A stretch of DNA of 64,000 nucleotides from Parabacteroides sp. Marseille-P3160 (GTDB lineage: Bacteria > Bacteroidota > Bacteroidia > Bacteroidales > Tannerellaceae): positions 2,251,911 through 2,315,910 of the forward strand of contig NZ_LT799418.1 in the NCBI RefSeq assembly GCF_900162725.1, in the 5' to 3' direction. This document shows positions 27,553 to 37,900 of this stretch, piece after piece; within the stretch, counting starts at the first letter, position 1, and each line of letters begins with the position of its first letter. The notes below the pieces were generated by a model. That model searched no databases and was not told the origin of the DNA. It saw only the letters and a list, made by a program, of their open reading frames with translations. The translations under genes and the position numbers were made by a program.

Positions 27553-27589
27553 AAATCGGGCGGCAAGAGAATAAATTGCCGCCCGATTT
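27553..27589. terminator. Bidirectional terminator between phosphoesterase and DHOD-like gene
   Basis: The 14-bp perfect stem AAATCGGGCGGCAA / TTGCCGCCCGATTT around a 9-nt loop lies between two convergent genes. A/T-rich ends on both sides let it serve both strands. Confidence 0.85.
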
Positions 27590-27619
27590 CGTTATTGTTA
27601 TCTTTCCCTATGGGTGGAA

Positions 27620-28597
27620 TCAGTCTCTGTCGGAGAAATATTTCATAAACTGGGAACGTTCGTATACAGAAGGGTCCGTAACATTCCGGAAGCTCAGTTG
27701 GCCTTTGAATTGCGATAAGGATTCGTATTTTGCCTGATGCATCCATTCTTCGATGCATACCAGCATCTGGGAAATGATCTCCGCACCGTGGGTGTAGATA
27801 GCGCTGCAGAGCTGAACGGCCGAAGCGCCGGCCAACAGGCATTTGATGACATCTTCCCAGTCGAGGATTCCGGTAGAGGAGGCGATGTCGATTCCTTGTA
27901 CGATTCCGCTGACAATCGCTGTCCAGCGGATTGTTTCGCTCAGGTCGGAGTGATTACTGAATACATTTCCCGACACGATCTGCCGGGTATTGATATCTAT
28001 ATCCGGCTGATAGAAGCGGTTGAACAGGACGACGGCATCAGCGCCGTTGTCTTTCAGGGTTTTCACCAGGCGGGGAATGTTGCCTATGTTCTTCCCGATT
28101 TTCATGAAAATCGGAATGGAAACCGTTTCCCTTACTTTTTTCAGGATGGAAACGCAGAGATCCAATGTGGCATCATAGTCCGTGTCCGGATCCGTACAAA
28201 GGAAAAATACATTCAGTTCAAGTGCATCCGCACCGGCTAACTCCATCTGGTGGGCAAAATCGGTCCATGCGTCCGCTTTATAACAATGGATGCTGGCAAT
28301 GATGGGAATGGTGCACACCGTTTTGGCTTTCTTTATCAACTCCAGGTAAGAGCTCACCTGGTTTGCCTTGACATAGGTATTGATGTATCTCGCTGCTTCC
28401 GGATATTCATTTTCATGTATGGCCTCGAAGGCCTGCATCTCTATCTGTTCTTCAAAAAGAGATTTCAATACAACCGCACCGGCGCCGGCTTTCTCATACT
28501 CCTTGATGCGCTCCGGGTTGTTGGTCAGTCCGGAACTACCCACAATCAATGGATTCCGAAGCATGAGCCCACCGTAATTAGTTTTCATATCGATCAT
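27620..28597 (-). CDS. Dihydroorotate dehydrogenase-like FMN protein
   Basis: TIM-barrel FMN oxidoreductase of 325 aa in the class 1 PyrD/PreA superfamily. The N-terminus LRNPLIVGSSGLTNNPERI and AGAGAVVLKSLFEEQI match the flavin-binding entry; GADALELNVFF and IFMKIGKNIGNI follow, and the phosphate-binding end is SSTGILDWEDVIKCLLAGASAVQLCSAIY. The usual catalytic Cys/Ser loop of bona fide PyrD is not obvious, and Bacteroidales carry a separate pyrD, so a role in pyrimidine synthesis is uncertain. It stands alone, convergent with the phosphoesterase. ATG at 28597 is used; MKTNYGG at 28588 is an alternative. Confidence 0.82.
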   Translation of the reverse strand: MIDMKTNYGGLMLRNPLIVGSSGLTNNPERIKEYEKAGAGAVVLKSLFEEQIEMQAFEAIHENEYPEAARYINTYVKANQVSSYLELIKKAKTVCTIPIIASIHCYKADAWTDFAHQMELAGADALELNVFFLCTDPDTDYDATLDLCVSILKKVRETVSIPIFMKIGKNIGNIPRLVKTLKDNGADAVVLFNRFYQPDIDINTRQIVSGNVFSNHSDLSETIRWTAIVSGIVQGIDIASSTGILDWEDVIKCLLAGASAVQLCSAIYTHGAEIISQMLVCIEEWMHQAKYESLSQFKGQLSFRNVTDPSVYERSQFMKYFSDRD

Positions 28598-28682
28598 CCC
28601 TACTTTTTTTCACAAAAATAATTAATATATTCTATATTCTTCCGATGAAATCCGGGCATCTTTCCCCGAGTGTTAACAAAGA

Positions 28683-29351
28683 TCAATATTCCCGTTCGCC
28701 GAACAGCATTGTTCCGATCCGTATCATGGTACTTCCCTCTTCGATCGCAATCCGGTAATCATGTGTCATTCCCATGGAGAGGGTTTGGAAATGGGACAAT
28801 GTAACGCCCGGCAAGCTCTTTACGGTTTCGAAGAACTGGTGCAGGTCGTGAAATTCCTGCCGCACCTGTTCCATATTATCCGTATTGGTCGCCATTCCCA
28901 TTAATCCGCAGAAATGAAGGTTGGGATAGGCTTCCCCGACAGGTTCGTTGAACAAGGCGAGGCATTCGTCGCGGCTGAACCCGTGCTTGCTTTCTTCCTT
29001 TGCAATATGGATCTCCAGCAATACATTGATTATCAGTTCATTCCGTGCGGCCTGCTTGTCGACCTCTTTCAGCAGCTTGACGGTGTCGATGCTTTGAATA
29101 GTATGGATGAACGGAGCGATGGCTTTCACCTTGTTCGTTTGCAAAGGGCCGATGAAATGCCATTTGATATCAGCAGGCAAATCCGGTCTTTTCTCTACCA
29201 GCTCCTGTACCCGGCTTTCCCCGAAAATACGCTGTCCGGCTCCGTAAGCTTCCCGTATGGCGTCTTCCGGATGGAACTTTGAGACGGCGACCAGGCTGAC
29301 TCCGCCGGGGATCGAACTTCTTAATTTCCGGATATTCTCAGCTATGTTCAT
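28683..29351 (-). CDS. YggS/PROSC family PLP-binding homeostasis protein
   Basis: Cytoplasmic PLP-binding protein (PLPBP) of 222 aa, which buffers pyridoxal phosphate and influences amino-acid metabolism. It is a single TIM barrel with the PLP lysine in VSLVAVSKFHPEDAI. FGESRVQEL, WHFIGPLQTNKVKAI, the IHTIQSID segment and the C-terminal LSMGMTHDYRIAIEEGSTMIRIGTMLFG phosphate-binding loop are all present. Its ATG overlaps the stop of the DUF4494 gene by 4 bp, so the two are coupled. Confidence 0.94.
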   Translation of the reverse strand: MNIAENIRKLRSSIPGGVSLVAVSKFHPEDAIREAYGAGQRIFGESRVQELVEKRPDLPADIKWHFIGPLQTNKVKAIAPFIHTIQSIDTVKLLKEVDKQAARNELIINVLLEIHIAKEESKHGFSRDECLALFNEPVGEAYPNLHFCGLMGMATNTDNMEQVRQEFHDLHQFFETVKSLPGVTLSHFQTLSMGMTHDYRIAIEEGSTMIRIGTMLFGEREY

Positions 29352-29812
29352 GATGCCACCTTCACCTCCTCTGTCTTTGAACTTTCCGCCGTAAACGGGA
29401 ATACATCCATCAGCGCCGTTTCCGTTACGGAAGCGATGACGTAGTCGGCTAGCGTACCTTTCATTCCTTCTTCCAGTACTTGAATGGCGTCTTTCAGGTC
29501 GGATGCCTGCGCCAGCATCTGGGCGGCTGTCTTTTTTTCCGCTCCGCTCTTTTCGTCGAGCGTGATGAAATAGATCTTGAATTTGTAGAAACGGTCTCCG
29601 TTTTCATTGAAAAACAATTCGGAGAGGCGGGCGCGTTTGATATCCGCTATGGTAAATTCTCCGGTAATGAACGGACGTATCTCTTCTATAATCCTTGCTT
29701 CCGCTTCCGTGAATGAGAGGGCGTCGACCAGATAGGGTTCCGATACCTTCTTTTGCATCCCGTTTTCCATTACCTTTTCGTATGAAACTTTACATTCAAA
29801 CCAATTATGCAT
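29348..29812 (-). CDS. DUF4494 domain protein
   Basis: Conserved Bacteroidetes protein of unknown function, 154 aa. The start is set at the ATG at 29812 (MHNWFECKVSYEKVMENGMQ), because the -7 box TATCTTTG lies at 29836-29843 and a longer frame beginning with TTG would start upstream of it. The body (LVDALSFTEAEARIIEEIRPFITGEF and DRFYKFKIYFITLDEKSG) matches DUF4494 from memory. It is coupled to yggS by a 4-bp overlap, a pairing that suggests a housekeeping role. Confidence 0.85.
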   Translation of the reverse strand: MHNWFECKVSYEKVMENGMQKKVSEPYLVDALSFTEAEARIIEEIRPFITGEFTIADIKRARLSELFFNENGDRFYKFKIYFITLDEKSGAEKKTAAQMLAQASDLKDAIQVLEEGMKGTLADYVIASVTETALMDVFPFTAESSKTEEVKVAS

Positions 29813-29835
29813 ATTCTTTCTTTTTTTAAGACGTA

Positions 29836-29843
29836 CAAAGATA
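29836..29843 (-). promoter_or_regulatory. -7 promoter box of DUF4494-yggS
   Basis: The minus strand reads TATCTTTG (TAnnTTTG), 24 bp before the ATG at 29812. It decides the start codon of the DUF4494 gene. Confidence 0.5.
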
Positions 29844-29869
29844 GATGCTCTTGTTGAATAATCCAATGG

Positions 29870-31090
29870 TCAACGTTCGTTATCTTCTTTGCTCAGTAGC
29901 ATGATGGAAGGTACTCCGAATGAAATAACTCCGGCCAAGGTGACGACAATTCCGCAGATAAGAAAGGTGGATGCGATACCGATAGAATCCGCCAGGAAAC
30001 CGGTGCTAAGGAGTCCTATCATCGAGGGCAGGATGCTAACGCTCATAAACATGGAGAACACACGCCCCAGGGCCGACGGTTTGATGTTCGTTTGTATCAC
30101 CGTATTAAACATGGAGAAATAGATGGAAGATGCGATTCCTCCTATGGTTGTCAGGACGACGAATCCGGCATATCCTTCCTTCGGCAGGAGGCCGGAAAAG
30201 GCGAACGATAAGCCCAGAATAATGTAGGAAAGGTTAATCAGTACGATCTTATTCCATTTCACCTTTTTCAGCCCCAGGGCCATACCGCCGATCAGCATGC
30301 CGGAGCCCCAGACCACTTCGATCAGGCTCATCTGGAAGGCTGTCCCGGAGAAATGATTCAGCGTCATGAGAGGGAAAAGGACTCCGACCGGCATGAGGAA
30401 GAACGTACAGAGGATGGAAAAGATAAAAAGCCATTTCAATCCTTTCTTTTGCGTTACTTCCCGTATGCCTTCGATCATTTCGCGGAAGACCTGGCGCTTT
30501 TCCTGTATTTCCTCTTTCGGTGGATCGGGGATGACGACCAGCAACAGTCCTAGGCAGGCTATGATTGCGCCCACAACATCAAGCATCAGGATGAAACTCA
30601 TATCCATCCAGGTGATCAGCAAGGCTCCCAAGGCCGGTCCTGCAATATTGCACAGAGACTGGATCATCTGGTTGATGCCGGAAATGCGTACCAATTCCTC
30701 TTTCGGCGCAATCAGCGGGATAGAGGCTTGCATCGCCGGCGAATGAAACGCCGAGCCTATGGAACGCATGGCCAACAGGAGGTAGATCTGCCATATTTCT
30801 GCCACGTCGAGATAAAAAAGGGCAGCAAGAATGATGGTACAGAAAGCAATAAAACTGTCTGACAGGATCATCACCCGCTTCCGTTTCCATCGATCGACAT
30901 AAACGCCGGCAATCGGCCCTAGCAACGATTGCGGCAGCAAAGCAGCAATGGTACTAAAGGCAAGAACCTCCGCCGAGCGGGTTTCGAAACTCAACCATAA
31001 AACGATGGCAAAGCCGACGATGGAGCTGCTTAAAATGGATAAAAGTTGTCCCGACCATATAATAACGAATGTTTTTTTCCAGTCGATCAT
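29870..31090 (-). CDS. MFS transporter, EntS/macrolide-efflux-like
   Basis: Inner-membrane major facilitator of about 406 aa with 12 hydrophobic segments. LLPQSLLGPIAGVYVDRWKRKRVMILSD is the MFS motif A region, and the overall pattern (IIWSGQLLSILSSSIVGFAIVLW start) is that of the MFS_3/EntS drug- and siderophore-exporter group. The ATG at 31090 (MIDWKKTF) is preferred, since a -7 box lies at 31115-31122 and the longer frame starts with TTG inside it. The substrate cannot be predicted. Confidence 0.87.
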   Translation of the reverse strand: MIDWKKTFVIIWSGQLLSILSSSIVGFAIVLWLSFETRSAEVLAFSTIAALLPQSLLGPIAGVYVDRWKRKRVMILSDSFIAFCTIILAALFYLDVAEIWQIYLLLAMRSIGSAFHSPAMQASIPLIAPKEELVRISGINQMIQSLCNIAGPALGALLITWMDMSFILMLDVVGAIIACLGLLLVVIPDPPKEEIQEKRQVFREMIEGIREVTQKKGLKWLFIFSILCTFFLMPVGVLFPLMTLNHFSGTAFQMSLIEVVWGSGMLIGGMALGLKKVKWNKIVLINLSYIILGLSFAFSGLLPKEGYAGFVVLTTIGGIASSIYFSMFNTVIQTNIKPSALGRVFSMFMSVSILPSMIGLLSTGFLADSIGIASTFLICGIVVTLAGVISFGVPSIMLLSKEDNER

Positions 31091-31114
31091 AGAAATATAC
31101 CTTGTTTTGCCTGA

Positions 31115-31122
31115 CAAAGGTA
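31115..31122 (-). promoter_or_regulatory. -7 promoter box of the MFS gene
   Basis: The minus strand reads TACCTTTG (TAnnTTTG), 25 bp before the ATG at 31090. It rules out the longer TTG-initiated frame. Confidence 0.5.
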
Positions 31123-31162
31123 ACTCTTTTTCTTTCTTTTTTCTCCCTTTTGCCCCGGCCCG

Positions 31163-31690
31163 TTATAGTCCGGGTCTTTCCTTGTACCAGGAGGCGTACA
31201 TGTGATAATTCCGTGCGATTTTCTGATTGATTTCTTTGGATTGTTGCGGGTCGACTTTCTTAATGAATTTGGCCGGAACGCCGGCATAGATGGTTCCCGG
31301 CTCGACGATCGTACCGCTGAGTACGACCGATCCGGCCGCAATAATGGCGCCTTCTCCGATCACGGCATGATCCAGCACGATCGAACCGATGCCTATCAGT
31401 GCGCCGGAGCAGATCTTTGCCCCATGGATTGTCACATTATGCCCGATTGAAACATCATCCTCAATCTCGATCACTGATTTCTCATATAATGTATGCAATA
31501 CCGAACCGTCTTGTATATTGACTCCGTTACCGATGCGGATTGAATTGACGTCTCCCCGTAGAACGGCGCCGAACCATACGCTGCAGCCTTCCCCGATTTC
31601 TACATCCCCGATGATTACTGCATTATCAGCCACATACGTGTCTTTTCCAATGAGGGGGGTAAATCCCCTTACCGACTTTATGATACCCAT
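31163..31690 (-). CDS. Gamma carbonic anhydrase family protein
   Basis: Left-handed beta-helix protein of 175 aa, YrdA/CaiE/gamma-CA type. Hexapeptide turns run from residue 20 to about 145 (VIIGDVEIGEGCSVWFGAVLRGD, IRIGNGVNIQDGSVLHT, VSIGHNVTIHGAKI), followed by a C-terminal helix. The three metal histidines are present in VLHT, SIGH and TIHG. CO2 hydration is possible but many members are inactive in the assay, so the activity is not certain. It has a full promoter upstream and the MFS gene follows on the same strand. Confidence 0.92.
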   Translation of the reverse strand: MGIIKSVRGFTPLIGKDTYVADNAVIIGDVEIGEGCSVWFGAVLRGDVNSIRIGNGVNIQDGSVLHTLYEKSVIEIEDDVSIGHNVTIHGAKICSGALIGIGSIVLDHAVIGEGAIIAAGSVVLSGTIVEPGTIYAGVPAKFIKKVDPQQSKEINQKIARNYHMYASWYKERPGL

Positions 31691-31779
31691 AATTGTCCTA
31701 AATTAATTGTTTTTTTCCTGAAGTTCCTTTCAGTCCATCCGATTGCATCTTTCTCAAAATCCCCGGATTCGGACGTGCA

Positions 31780-31810
31780 TAAAGGTAGTATCTTTTGCTT
31801 TATTTGCAAA
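31780..31810 (-). promoter_or_regulatory. Promoter of the gamma carbonic anhydrase gene
   Basis: On the minus strand TTTG (31807-31810), exactly 19 nt, then TACCTTTA (31780-31787), which differs from TAnnTTTG only in the last base. It lies 90 bp before the ATG. Confidence 0.55.
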
Positions 31811-31948
31811 GTGCGGATTCCGTATTTGTGCATTCGTATCTCTATGACTTTTTACTGACGAAATTTTGAAACTTCATCCTTCTATTTTATTCTACTTAAT
31901 GAGCGTATTTATTTCTTGTATGTCTTTTTTATGGCCTTGGCATCCTCT

Positions 31949-34900
31949 TTATTCAATCCACATTTCTACAGAGTGTTCGATCTTATCATTGATAAGAGGT
32001 AAACTATTTTTGCGATCTAATATTTTCCCATCAAGTGTAATGTGAGCAGATGATGAATCCGATATGCGAGAGAAAGTAATATGATACACAGTCTCTTTAT
32101 AACGATAATGTACTTTGTAGCGATCCCATTTTTTCGGTAAATGAGGAGATAAATCTAACCTATCACCAACTAAATTGATACCTAAAAGAGTTTCTACCAG
32201 AAGGCGGTACATCCAAGCCGCAGAACCTGTATACCATGTCCAGCCGCCACGGCCCGGATATCCTTCGGCAGCATAAATATCAGCGGCTATCACATAAGGT
32301 TCGACCTTATAAACAGCGATTTGTTCGGCGGAATTTCCGTGCTGCACAGGATTTAAAAGGTCAAATAATTCCCATGCTTTTTCGGTTTCACCCATAAGGG
32401 CAAAAGCAAGTACCGCCCAGATAGCTCCATGTGTATATTGCCCCCCGTTTTCACGAACGCCGGGTATATATCCTTTAATATAGCCGGGATTAAGATTCGA
32501 TTGATCGAATGCCGGAGTAAATAACTGGATTAATTTATCTTTATAATGTACTAATTGGATATCCACCTGAGCCATTCCTGCTGCAGATCGTTCAGGATCT
32601 CCCGCACCACTGATAACCGACCAGCTTTGGGGTAACGAATCGATACGGCATTCCTCATTGGTTCTCGATCCGAGAGGCATCCCGTTATCGAAATAAGCAC
32701 GCCGGTACCATTCTCCGTCCCAAGCATTCTTTCGAATATTGTCACGAAGTATTTCCGCCTGATCAATACAATACCGGGCAAAAGAACCATTATTGCGGGA
32801 TACGGCCAATTCAGAGAATTTCAGAAGAACATCATATAGAAAAAATCCCAGCCAGACACTTTCGCCCCGGCCTTCTTTTCCTACCAGGTTCATGCCGTCA
32901 TTCCAATCGCCGCATCCCATTAATGGCAATCCGTGGTCTCCAAATTTTAATCCGTACTTTATACTTCTTACACAATGTTCATAAACCGTAGCCCATTCCC
33001 CGGAACGTCCGGGTAAATCGTAATAAGATTCTTCATTCGTCCCTAATAGCCGTCCTTCGATAAAGGGTACGTTCTCATCCAGTAAATCAGTGTCGCCGAC
33101 ACTCGTTACGTACCGACTCACAACATACGGAAGCCATAAATAATCGTCCGAGAAATGTGTTCTTACACCTCTACCCGAAGGCGGATGCCACCAATGCTGT
33201 ACATCTCCTTCCTTAAACTGGCGGCCGGCAGCTCTCAGTATTTGTTTGCGAATCATCATAGGCTCGGCATGTACCAGCGCCATTACATCTTGAAGTTGAT
33301 CGCGGAAACCATAAGCTCCTCCCGACTGATAATATCCTGAACGGGCCCATATCCGGCTGCTTATTGTTTGGTATAACAGCCATCCGTTAGCCATCACATT
33401 TACCGACGGATCGGGAGTGTCGACATTAATCACGCCTAATGTTTTATTCCAATAAGCCCCGACTTTACCAAGCGCTTCTTTAGCGGCGCCTGTTTGTCTG
33501 AAACGTGAAACCAAATCTCTCATTTCGTCTTTATTGTGAGCAAAACCGAGTCTGAAACGAATCTCCCGTTCCTGTCCATTCGCTAATTCAAGCACCACTT
33601 GCACAGCCCCACAAGGATCTAAACCGGCACCGACTTTACCCGACAGACGCGTTCGTTTCATTGCGGCCGGTTGTGATAAACTACCGTTTCGCCCGATAAA
33701 TTCAGTCCTGTCTCCTGTTAATGTACGGGGTTCACCCACATCAAGAAAGGCTATCTGACCGGCAAAGCCGATATTATAAAAATTTCTGGCAAAAAAGACT
33801 CCGGTTTTTACATCTATTTCCGTCTGGATATGTAATAAACTTTTCGGGCGCAGATCAGCCAACACCCATTCGTAATATCCCGTAACGGAGATTTTCCGGC
33901 TTCTTCCGGATACATTACGCAGTTTCAATACATTCAATTTGACAGGGGCGTCTATTGCAACATATACGGTCAGCTCCGATTCTATTCCATTTTCACTGTG
34001 TTCAAATACAGTATATCCGAATCCATGTCTGATTACATAAGGAGTTCTACCTTTTGCCGGTAACGGAGTCGGCGACCAGAATTGTCCGGATCGCTCGTCT
34101 CTAATATAGAAAGCTTCGCCTGACGCATCCTTTACAGGATCATTATTCCATGGGGTAAGTCGAAATTCATGGGCATTCTCAGCCCATGTATATGCACCTC
34201 CGCTCTCAGAAACCACTGTACCGAACTGCTCATTAGCCAATACATTACACCATGGAGCAGGAGTTGTCTGTCCGGGTTGAAGGGTGATAACATATTCATG
34301 TCCGTCGGAAGTAAATCCACCTAAACCGTTTTCGAAAATTAACTTGTGTTTTGATGGTTGTTTTTCTATCGTTGATATAGGTAAAATTACAGGTTGTAAA
34401 ACAGGCACCTGTAATTCATCTATCGTTAACGACTCTAATTGCATGGAGAATGTTCCTTGTTCGTCGCTAAGAACGATACGTGCAGCAGCTAATAATAACA
34501 ACATGTCATCGTGTGGCACTTGTTCGATCCGGCGAACAAAAATTCCTCCTGCCTTTTCTAATAATGGGGCTTCAATACCCGATGATATCAGGTTCACAAT
34601 CTCATCGTGTACTGATTGGCGATACACCGAAACATCTTCATTTACTATAATTAATTCTACTGTCAAACCTTTCATACGCCAATAGGCATGTGCCAATACG
34701 ATTTGCCTGACCAATTCTATGCCGGAAAGATCACTGATACGAACTAAAACGATAGGCACATCTCCCGAAATGCTATAACTCCAAAGGCCATCTTGTCCCC
34801 GTCTGTTACTCTTTAGTGTAGTCTGTGAAGCCCGTCTTAATGAATTTGCATAAACCAAAGAACCGGCAAGTTTACTATATAGTTGTGCTTCTGCTTCGGT

Positions 34901-37900
34901 AATATTTAATTGATGAAGTACAACCTGGTTATGAGTCCAGGCTAGTTCAAAGGCACGCTCAGTCATCCGGATATTCTGATATTTGTCAACTAATGCCAGG
35001 GCGGCCTCACGCGTTTCTGTCATTCCGAGCAGGACGCAGACAGTTATCTCAGAGTCGGGCGGTACAGTCACCGTTCGTCGTAAAGAAATAGCCGGATCCA
35101 GGACAGAACCACAGCTATTGGATAAAGGCCCTGAATGTTGCATAGCCAAAGGATTGTTCAAAGAACATCCCCGACCAATAAATAAAGCCCTGTCCGTTTC
35201 GCAAGAAATATCTTTTTGCTGATGATCATCAACGAGCAATAAATGAATTAAACAGGGTGGATACTCATTCTCCGAACGGGCACGCCGGGTACAGAGCAAG
35301 GCGGATAAATCCGGGACAAATTCTGTTTGCACAAACAAGTTGCTAAAAGCCGGGTGTGCTTCATCCGCGGCTTGAGGCGCTATGACCACTTCGCTATAAG
35401 TTGTCAACTCTATTGTCCGGGCCGTATGTGAATGGTTGATCAATCTGATCCGTCTTAATTCGATATCATCTTCGGGTGAAATGCAAATGGTCATATGTGT
35501 TTCTAACTTCGACCCTTTTTGATGAAACTCGGAATATGCTTGTGTAAATATAGCTTCCCTATCCAAAAGAGTGGAGTGTACCGGTTGATAGGTGATGGAA
35601 TGAAATTCGCTGCTGTTTCGCTCTTTCAAATAGACGAATAGTCCTAAATTATCGCTTGTCGCATCTTCCCGCCAACGAGTAACAGCTATATTGTTCCATC
35701 GGCTATATCCTCCTCCGGCATTATTTACCATAATATGATAATGCCCATTGGATAATAGATTTATCTCCGGAGCAATATCCATATTTTTAAAGTGGCGTAT
35801 TGTGTCAGACGTGTCGGAAAGTAACGGATGGGTTCCTTTTATCTCGTATTCGGAATCATCTGAAATTATATTGGCAGATATACTGCGGGGAACGCGTTCC
35901 TGTAATAATAGCTCGTTGGCTTTCAGTATCGGACATGACATAAAACGCCGTTGCATCACATTGTCTTTTGCCAGATTGGTCAGCGCAAGTAAGCTCATTC
36001 CCTGATGATGTACCATAAACGAATGTATATTTACGCTCGACTCATTAGGCGGCAGATGGGAGGGAGTATAATCGATAGCCTCATAATAACCATAAAGGCC
36101 TTCATGTCCGGTTGCTGTGAGACGTTCCATATTTTCACATGCCTTGATTGGTGCAACCATCAAAGCCATGACGGTAGCGTATGGGGTAATAACCAAGTCT
36201 TTCGACAATCCGCGCTTCAAGCCTAAACTGGGAATGCCGAAAGCTTTATATTGATAGTTGAGATGGGTATCGGTGCGGTTATATCCGGACTCTGAAATAC
36301 CCCATGGGACCCCGAGCGTTTTACCATATTCTATTTGAACTTGTACTACTCCCTCATAGGTTTTATCGAGTAAAGTCTGTTCGAAATTAGGCATTACCAA
36401 CAAAGGCATCAGATATTCGAACATAGAACCACTCCATGATAATAAGACCGGCTTATCTTCTGTTATAAATAATAACCGGCTTAACGAGAACCAATGCTCC
36501 TGGGGTATCTGACCTTGAGCAATGGCCACATAGCTACATAATCTGGCCTCCGAGGCCAGCATATCATATGAAGCTGTATCGCTGCGTTGTTCCGCCAAAT
36601 TATATCCGATCGTAAACAATTTCTTTGATGTATTATAGAGGAATGTGAAATCCATTTGGGAAAAAGATTCACTTTGCCGTGCTAATAAATTTATGAGTCC
36701 TATCCTTTCGGTAGCATGATCGGCGGCTTTGTGTATACAGAATAGCCATGCGGTCAAACTTTTAATCGAAGGACTATGATATTCTGTAAGCTCTGTTAAT
36801 GTCAATTCAATTAAAGGACAGATAGTTTGCCCTAATTCAGAAACCTCTTTTAATGTGAGAGGGTAATCGAGGGTCTTTATTTTTGAAATGAGGAAATCCA
36901 AATTCTTTGTAATACCCTCTTCGGGTAATGTATACTGTCCTTGAATCCAAGGTGCGATATATAATAATTCATTGATATGGTCGTCACAGTTGTCTTTCAA
37001 TGTTCGCCCCCATTTTTGTAATTCCTCATCTCCGGAATCAAATGATCTTATTATCTTATCTATTTGAGAACTTATAGACTGAAGAAAGGCAAATGCGGTT
37101 TGCAATGTTTGGGGTTTGGCTTCCAAATCCGTTTCAAGCTGCAGGAGAAGCGTATTTTGCACAGCATATTCTTTTATTACACGTACGGTATCGAGTAATC
37201 CACTGAAAATGCCGGATGTATATATAGGACTATCTTCCAATTCTCTGATGCCTTGTCCTAATGTAAGTAAATGCCCTGCCAGGTTTCCGCTATCTACACT
37301 TGATATATAGAGCGGGAAAAGAGGCTGCAGCGTGTGCGTATCATACCAATTATAGAAATGATTCCTATATTTTTCCAGACGGTTCATTGTCATAAACGTA
37401 AGTTGGGTACGTTCCAACATCTTTCCGGCAGATAAATATCCGAAGTCATATGCTGATAGATTAGCTAATAATGCTAATCCGATATTGGTGGGAGAGGTCC
37501 GTGAAGCTATAACAGGTTCAGGTATTTCTTGAAAATTATCGGGTGGTAACCAGTTTTCTCTGGCGGTAACAAACGTTTCGAAGAAATACCATGTTTTGCG
37601 GGCAATACGATGTAAAAGGAGCGTTTGTTTAGCTGTAAAGTCCGGACTCTGTTTTTTTATAGGACGACTGATTAGCCATGCAATATAAGGAGCTATTAGC
37701 CATACAATCCAAATAGGAAAAGAATAGAGCAATAATAAGGGGTTGAAAATGGACAGCAGCACAATGCAAACGACAGCTAAAGCCGGAGTAAACCACATCA
37801 ATGTATAAAAGCTGGATAAATAATTACCTGTTGCTTGCTCGGAGGCTATCGATGTTTTCCATTTCAATAAATGGCGGTGAGTTACCAATAAACGCCATAA